Assembly: GCA_026874595.1 (NCBI GenBank) | Contig: CM049308.1 | Location: 24,640,367-24,704,366 of the forward strand | Source: Sipunculus nudus | Taxonomy: Eukaryota > Annelida > Sipuncula > Golfingiida > Sipunculidae | Length of the DNA: 64,000 nt | Direction: 5' to 3' | Part shown: positions 59,197 to 64,000 of the stretch, piece after piece | How the letters are laid out: every line of letters starts with the position of its first letter | How positions within the stretch are numbered: position 1 is the stretch's first letter | The notes under the pieces: generated by a model | The model's input: only the letters and a program-made list of their open reading frames with translations | Database searches by the model: none | Told to the model about the DNA's origin: nothing | Position numbers and translations under genes: made by a program

Positions 59197-59397
59197 CAGA
59201 AGCGTATCCAGAAGAGTCGTCCCCCCCCCCCCCCCCCCCCCCCCATCGTTCAGCTTCCACAACTTTTCTTTAAGGGGTTCAGACCAATTATTGCGGCCTG
59301 GACACCCTTTTTCGGACCTGGCTACCTTTTTTCAGGTCCTATCATTAGTCCGTCTGACTTAGACCCCTCCTTTTCCTTAATCCTGGATCCGCCCCTG
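59197..59397. mobile_element. MITE, GGGGCGGATCCAGG family, inverted copy
   Basis: Left CAGAAGCGTATCCAGAAG and right inverse of CAGGGGCGGATCCAGGATT. Contains a run of more than 20 C from 59221. Confidence 0.65.
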
Positions 59398-60252
59398 TTC
59401 TAATACCCACAACTTGCTCCCAAAACAACATTATTATAAGCAAATATCCGTTATTCATGGACCTCTTATCTTGTATAATACAAAATGTAGTCATGTTTAA
59501 TTCTGTTATTTAAAGACACTTTGAGGGACACATTACCCGGCTTTACACCGCTTCCATATTTCTTGATTCAGAGTGATATAAACGTTACAGTGCAAACAAA
59601 AACACACTTTTAGGTTGTACTTTTCATACTTTTAAGTGTAAGAAATTATGAACAGCAAATTTTACATGGCTTTGCTACGTTCCACTTGACACAAAAATAT
59701 CTCTTTTGGATGCCTGTTACAAACAAGCGATGACCCCAAAATTGAAAATCGAACCTGGCTGGTCTTTTTTCAGATTGACCTTAAAATGACCTTGAAATTC
59801 AAGTTTCAGGTGGCATCCACCCTTACATTTTTCTTCACTCTATGGCTGATTGATCTAGCATGAATGCCTGCTATTAACAAGCAGTGCCCTTAAAAGAGAA
59901 AACAAAAAATCAACTTTGGCTGGCCCACTATTCTTTAATAATTGATACAACTGAAAATAGATAAAGACAAATGTAGCTGGCCAATGGTATGTGTCCATAA
60001 TTTTCTTTCAATGGAAGATCAACTCTATAAACAAGGTCAGCTGCACAACAGAACTTAACAGGTACAGCTATATTTGCAAAAGATAAATTAAAAAAATAGT
60101 ATTTCTACTTATATATTTAAAATTGACAAGGATCGCACGGCAACAATTAAGGAAATTATTCAGAAGCCCTTGCTATTGGCATTGAATTTTTAACATACAA
60201 AAATATCTTATATATAGTCCGTAAGGTAAGTGTCCCGAAGAACGCATTCTTC

Positions 60253-60441
60253 GAAAGTTCCCATACCTTGTTACCATTCTAGATCAAAGGTCTAGATCAA
60301 AGGAGATTTAATCAAAAGGGTGTCCCGAATAAAGCGTCTTTACCATTTATTTTAAGATGATGTTGCATTGATGTGGCAACCATGTGCTTTTTTCTCCCAG
60401 AGACCTGTTGTTTTCCCAGGTTGAACTTTGCTATATATTTA
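60253..60441 (+). promoter_or_regulatory. Gene D promoter: degraded kappa-B and TATA box
   Basis: GAAAGTTCCC at 60253-60262 is the A-C kappa-B decamer with one substitution that breaks the consensus. TATATATTTA at 60432-60441 lies about 85 bases before the ATG. A TCTAGATCAAAGG unit is duplicated at about 60280-60302, unlike in C. Confidence 0.6.
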
Positions 60442-61441
60442 AGGGGGACGGCTGAGCAGGACATTCCAAAACTTGTTTTGAAACTTTGTAGCCCGAACAC
60501 AACAAGAACAGATTCTTCATCATGAAGTTCCTCATCGTCCTTGCTGCGCTGCTTGCCGGTGCGTGTGCATCATTTTCTTCCGAGTAATTTCAGTATAAAA
60601 TTAATGATATAGTTTAAGGTTTGGATATCTAGACCTGTAAGCCCAAAAAATATATGACATTTAAACGCAATCCTATTTACTTCTAAAGACGGAACTGAGT
60701 CTGAAAGTTCTGTACTGGCTCAAATACTAGCCATGGATGACGTTTACATTGAAGTCTGGTATAATCGGCGATGTCGGTCCTATCTCCGACTTAACATCTT
60801 GTCTTCCTGCCCCCCCCCCCCCCCCAGCATACAATACATGCAGCCAAAAAAAGGCGAAAGAGGGTTATTTTTTCCACGATCACCTCCCGCCCTAGACCAG
60901 TGTCTCTTCACTTCTGGGTCGACAGAGCAGACGGCGGTCAGAACGGAAAGCGGACCCACAACCTTGTGTTCACCTCAGATGACAAAAGGTTTATGCCAGT
61001 CCTAGGTTTGTCCGTAGAGTCTTACTTCTAGCTTGCCAACTTGGTCAGTCTTTTCGATCGTAATCTTTTGTTATACTTATTAAGATATAATCTATGACTG
61101 ATTCATTCGCGAAGAATCTGAGTTTAATATATCACAGTATATACCAACAATTTCATCCGTGTTTGCATTGACTTTATCTTGCAGTATAAACTGCAATATA
61201 CCATTATTTATTTCAATTAAGTATTTTTTACTTTAGCATACTGCAGTATATACCAACAATTTCATCCCAATGTTACAGTAAACCAATTATTTTAATTGAT
61301 TATTAGGCCATTGACCTATCCACCACAACCCTTATGCTCCGCCCATTTGACCTTATTATGCTGATCAGCCCACAAAACGCTCCTACACAGGAGGCTTTCT
61401 GTGTCTATGCATGGATGCGACAGCCGTTTATAAGACAATAG

Positions 61442-61919
61442 TGACGTCACAAAGGTCGGTCGCGTATGAAGTCGCATTGACTGACGTCATCACCTTGAAT
61501 TGACCTATCCATGAACTCTATGTGACCTTAATCGCATATTCATTCAACGAATAATCATAAGCAGTCGAAAAACGAGCAACCAATCAGGTGACCTTTAACA
61601 ATGGAAAGCGTCAATAATCTGACAAAAACAAAACTTTGCATAATCTGACAGAACTCTGTCAACAGAACACGTGTAGTCTATAGAAACTAGCAGTACCCAT
61701 GTCGGCATGTTTCCCGGGATATTTTTTTTATACAAAGGAGACAGTATAACAAGTTCTAGGCTATAGGTTGCAAGAGCAATTCCTCCGACTACCGGTGTAT
61801 AATAATGTCTTATCTGGCACGTAATTCGTATGAGACAAATAATCCAAAATATTGTAAGACAGTTCATAATGACTACAATATAGTAAACAATGGTCAGGCG
61901 ATACATATCGATGACGTCA
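61442..61919. promoter_or_regulatory. CRE-like sites in intron 1 of gene D, with inverted module
   Basis: TGACGTCA at 61442-61449, 61482-61489 and 61912-61919. The third lies in the inverted segment shared with gene C. Confidence 0.5.
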
Positions 61920-62274
61920 GTCAATACGACGTCATGTGTCATCGACCTTTGTGACGTTATTATTATGTTGTAAGCAGCTCTTGCTACCATGGGCACACGT
62001 TTTCTTTGGGTGAGTCTCCCAGTTTATGCAAATTTTGTGCTTGCCAGGTGATTGACTGTTTACAATGCCAAAACTATATAAATAACTTGATTGGTTGCTC
62101 GCAACTTGTTTGTTAATGATTATTCATTATATTAATATACGATTAAGTTCCCACTGAGTTCATGGTTAGGTCAATTCTCTAGCAAATTCATCATGATTGG
62201 TCTGTTTTATATTGTATATGGGTCCAATTAAGTCATTCACTATATGCTCCATTCCATAAAACAAAATAAACTTT

Positions 62275-62745
62275 TCATCACGAACATGAATTTAACTAAA
62301 ATTTATATGATTCTTAAGTGGAGGAAAAATATTCTTTCAGACGACGTTTAAATGTTGACATTGCACAACAAGGATAAATATCTGTAATCATATTGCTCCA
62401 AATTCCAACCCCTTTAAATTTTAAAACTTTACTGCAGGGTGTATTTTTACATACTGACACATAGAAAAAATGCATTTTTCTTGTTCTGAAATGATGTAAA
62501 TATAAGTTTTTGCAAAATAATTTAGATTCAATTTAAGGTAACATTTCATAATTAACCTTATACATACAAACCACCACTATAATTATAGATATTTTCTAGA
62601 GTTAATATCCTAAGGGAAATAAACATCATGAGTTAGTTTATTTGCATTAAGCCCTTGAACAAGTTTCCTCAGTTCAGTATTCATGCAATCAATAAGATCA
62701 GATTGTTAAAATGAGCATTCATTTATTTGTAAGTATGCCTTGACT
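62275..62745 (-). pseudogene. LINE remnant in gene D intron
   Basis: Reverse-strand homologue of the LINE in genes B and C (TTTTGCAAAATAATTTAGATT, ATTAACCTTATACATACAAA), with an internal deletion and without the (GAATT)n tail. The TGCCTTGACTGCATGCAATA junction on the right is preserved. Confidence 0.7.
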
Positions 62746-63005
62746 GCATGCAATAAGTTTGTCTTAGATGTTTTAAGATGTGGACTGATTGTCATAATTT
62801 TAAATAGTTCTGTTCCTTAAATAAGGTGTAAGGTTTTTTTTTTACATAATTAATAAAACTTTAACATTTTAGCCATATGCATGGATTCCTTGGAGCAAGA
62901 GGAATGAATTAACACTAAATTGGATGGAATTATTTGGAAAATAATGTTTCCACGAGACTTTGAAATTTGCTGATCGAGATATTTTATCATTTTACATCTT
63001 TACAG

Positions 63006-63115
63006 ATATGGTGCAAAATGTTTTACCTTTCATCCAAGGAACCATTTCATCATGCATTACAAAATTTAACGGACATGGTTGATTATGTGACTGGTCTTAT
63101 TCCCCGAAAATATGT
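63006..63115 (+). other. Conserved intronic pseudo-exon, gene D copy
   Basis: After CATCTTTACAG, an open stretch FYLSSKEPFHHALQNLTDM...GLIPRKY. The frame relative to the acceptor differs by one base from the gene C copy. Confidence 0.5.
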
Positions 63116-63409
63116 GACTGTAGTTATAAAAGTTGATTTCAGAAGATATTTTAATTTTAGAAAAATACAGTTTAAAGGGAAATTTAAACTATTTGCGCAA
63201 GATCAACAACCGATGAGGTCTCATTGAAGTGTCCATTGAGAACTAGCAGACACTTAAATTGTAATTTCGTGTCCAAATTTTCTTAAATTATCTCTTTTTT
63301 ATGGCTCATTTCAATGAGGTAGACACAATATTATAAAATATAAGGTATGATATATAATTGAATTTGAATTTGAGTTTGCATCTAATTCATAAGTGTACTT
63401 CTAGGGAGC

Positions 63410-63584
63410 TTCTCCCAGAATCAATCGTATACCTATAATGACGCTCAATATTAATGCGTATAATTGCAGTAAGCCATTCACAGAATTCATGCGTAAAACT
63501 GCAGTCAGCCTCGCACAGAATTCCTGCGTATAATTACAGTGACTCTCTCAAAGAATTCTTGTGTATAATTGCAGTGAGCCTCTC
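63410..63584 (+). repeat. 35-bp acceptor minisatellite, gene D (5 units)
   Basis: Same unit as in A-C, ending in the acceptor used for exon 2 (63571-63574). Confidence 0.8.
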
Positions 63585-64000
63585 GCAGGAATCATGCGGA
63601 CCAGATATGGGGGGGGGGGGGGTGCGTGTCAGGCACCAGAAGGTCCGGCTTGTCATCCACATTCGGCTTGCCCGAACCCAGGTGACAATGGCTGCCCTGA
63701 AGGCGAGTTTTGCTGTAACCAAAACGCAACGGCCCCAGAGGAGTGTACACAGCCGTGAGACAGCCCTACCTAGGGTAAGCGGTCAGCACTGGATTAAGCA
63801 CAGGGTCAAAGTACATGCATATGAAATTATGAATATTCATAGGGATCGATAGACGAAACATGTACCTTGCTGCTTAGCAATTAAAAATTATATGGAATGT
63901 ATAACTGTATGTAAATGGAACTTTAATGCCAACATTGATTCTTTGTGCTTTTATTCTATATATGATTTATTGATAAATCGGTGTTAAATTAAATACTAAA

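Larger units (their letters stand above)
60522..63758 (+). pseudogene. Gene D: 8-cysteine peptide gene with G-tract frameshift
   Basis: Exon 1 is 60522-60558 (MKFLIVLAALLA plus one base; donor G/GTGCGT). Exon 2 is 63575-63758 (acceptor TATAATTGCAG), with a 3.0-kb intron. Exon 2 is 184 bp against 176 bp in A-C because the G tract in the GPDMGG codons is 14 G (63609-63622) instead of 6. The frame therefore leaves the Cys pattern after QESCGPDM and enters an Arg-rich frame. Downstream, the Cys frame is intact to ECTQP with one change (CCNQNAT). Either a recent pseudogene, a variable-tract allele, or a homopolymer sequencing error. The 3' UTR donor at 63774/63775 is intact; its 3' exon lies beyond the window. 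Confidence 0.75.

Noticed and set aside
59024-59362. 112-codon ORF with a proline run
   Set aside because: The Pro run is the poly-C tract of a MITE, and the frame spans the MITE boundary.

Overview
This is AT-rich animal (metazoan) DNA. It has small intron-containing genes with GT/AG junctions, TATA boxes and AATAAA signals, and it is crowded with transposable elements, tRNA-derived SINEs, MITEs, minisatellites and long G/C homopolymers. The repeat style suggests a mollusc, perhaps a bivalve. That is an inference from general appearance and no species is claimed.

Main content: a cluster of five paralogous genes, here called A, B, E, C and D in map order, for small secreted cysteine-rich peptides. 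A (-, 7.9-15.3 kb) and B (-, 22.5-26.4 kb) lie left of centre. E (+, 37.3-39.7 kb), C (+, 49.3-53.8 kb) and D (+, 60.5-63.8 kb) lie right, so the A/B and C/D promoters face the centre. Every gene has a 37-nt coding first exon (12 codons plus one base, phase-1 intron) starting MKF[VL]I, then one exon completing the signal peptide and encoding the whole mature peptide. A, B, C and D also have an intron in the 3' UTR. The mature peptide of A, B and C starts with Gln, has 54 residues and 8 cysteines with a CC doublet, a CPNPG[DE]NGC core and an N-glycosylation sequon just after CC. B and C encode identical 70-aa precursors. A differs at six mature positions. D is frameshifted by a G tract (6 to 14 G). 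E is a divergent 74-aa paralogue. I do not recognise the family. Three of the four A-D promoters carry a perfect kappa-B decamer near -250 from the ATG, and intron 1 holds conserved TGACGTCA (CRE-like) clusters.

History readable in the sequence: a 5'-truncated LINE sits at the same place in intron 1 of B, C and D, while A keeps the empty target site. C and D alone share an inverted extra CRE module. Together these give the order (A,(B,(C,D))) with E outside. A 35-bp minisatellite made of repeated copies of the exon-2 splice acceptor precedes exon 2 in A, B, C and D, with about 4 to 13 units.

Other regions. 57-6327: a decayed Ty3/gypsy element with the unusual order gag-PR-IN-RT-RH (Gmr1-like), tRNA-Pro primer site, damaged frames and a shortened right LTR. 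9.7-14.3 kb (intron of A): a 341-bp repeat array with terminal inverted repeats, a LINE endonuclease relic, 222-bp repeats and a TTAA-flanked MITE. 27.2-35.8 kb: a direct duplication of about 4 kb made of minisatellites, a hAT-like element and SINEs. 45.4-48.5 kb: 780-bp direct repeats carrying exon-1 relics, then a 26-bp minisatellite. 55.8-59.9 kb: mostly anonymous sequence with LINE and MITE fragments.
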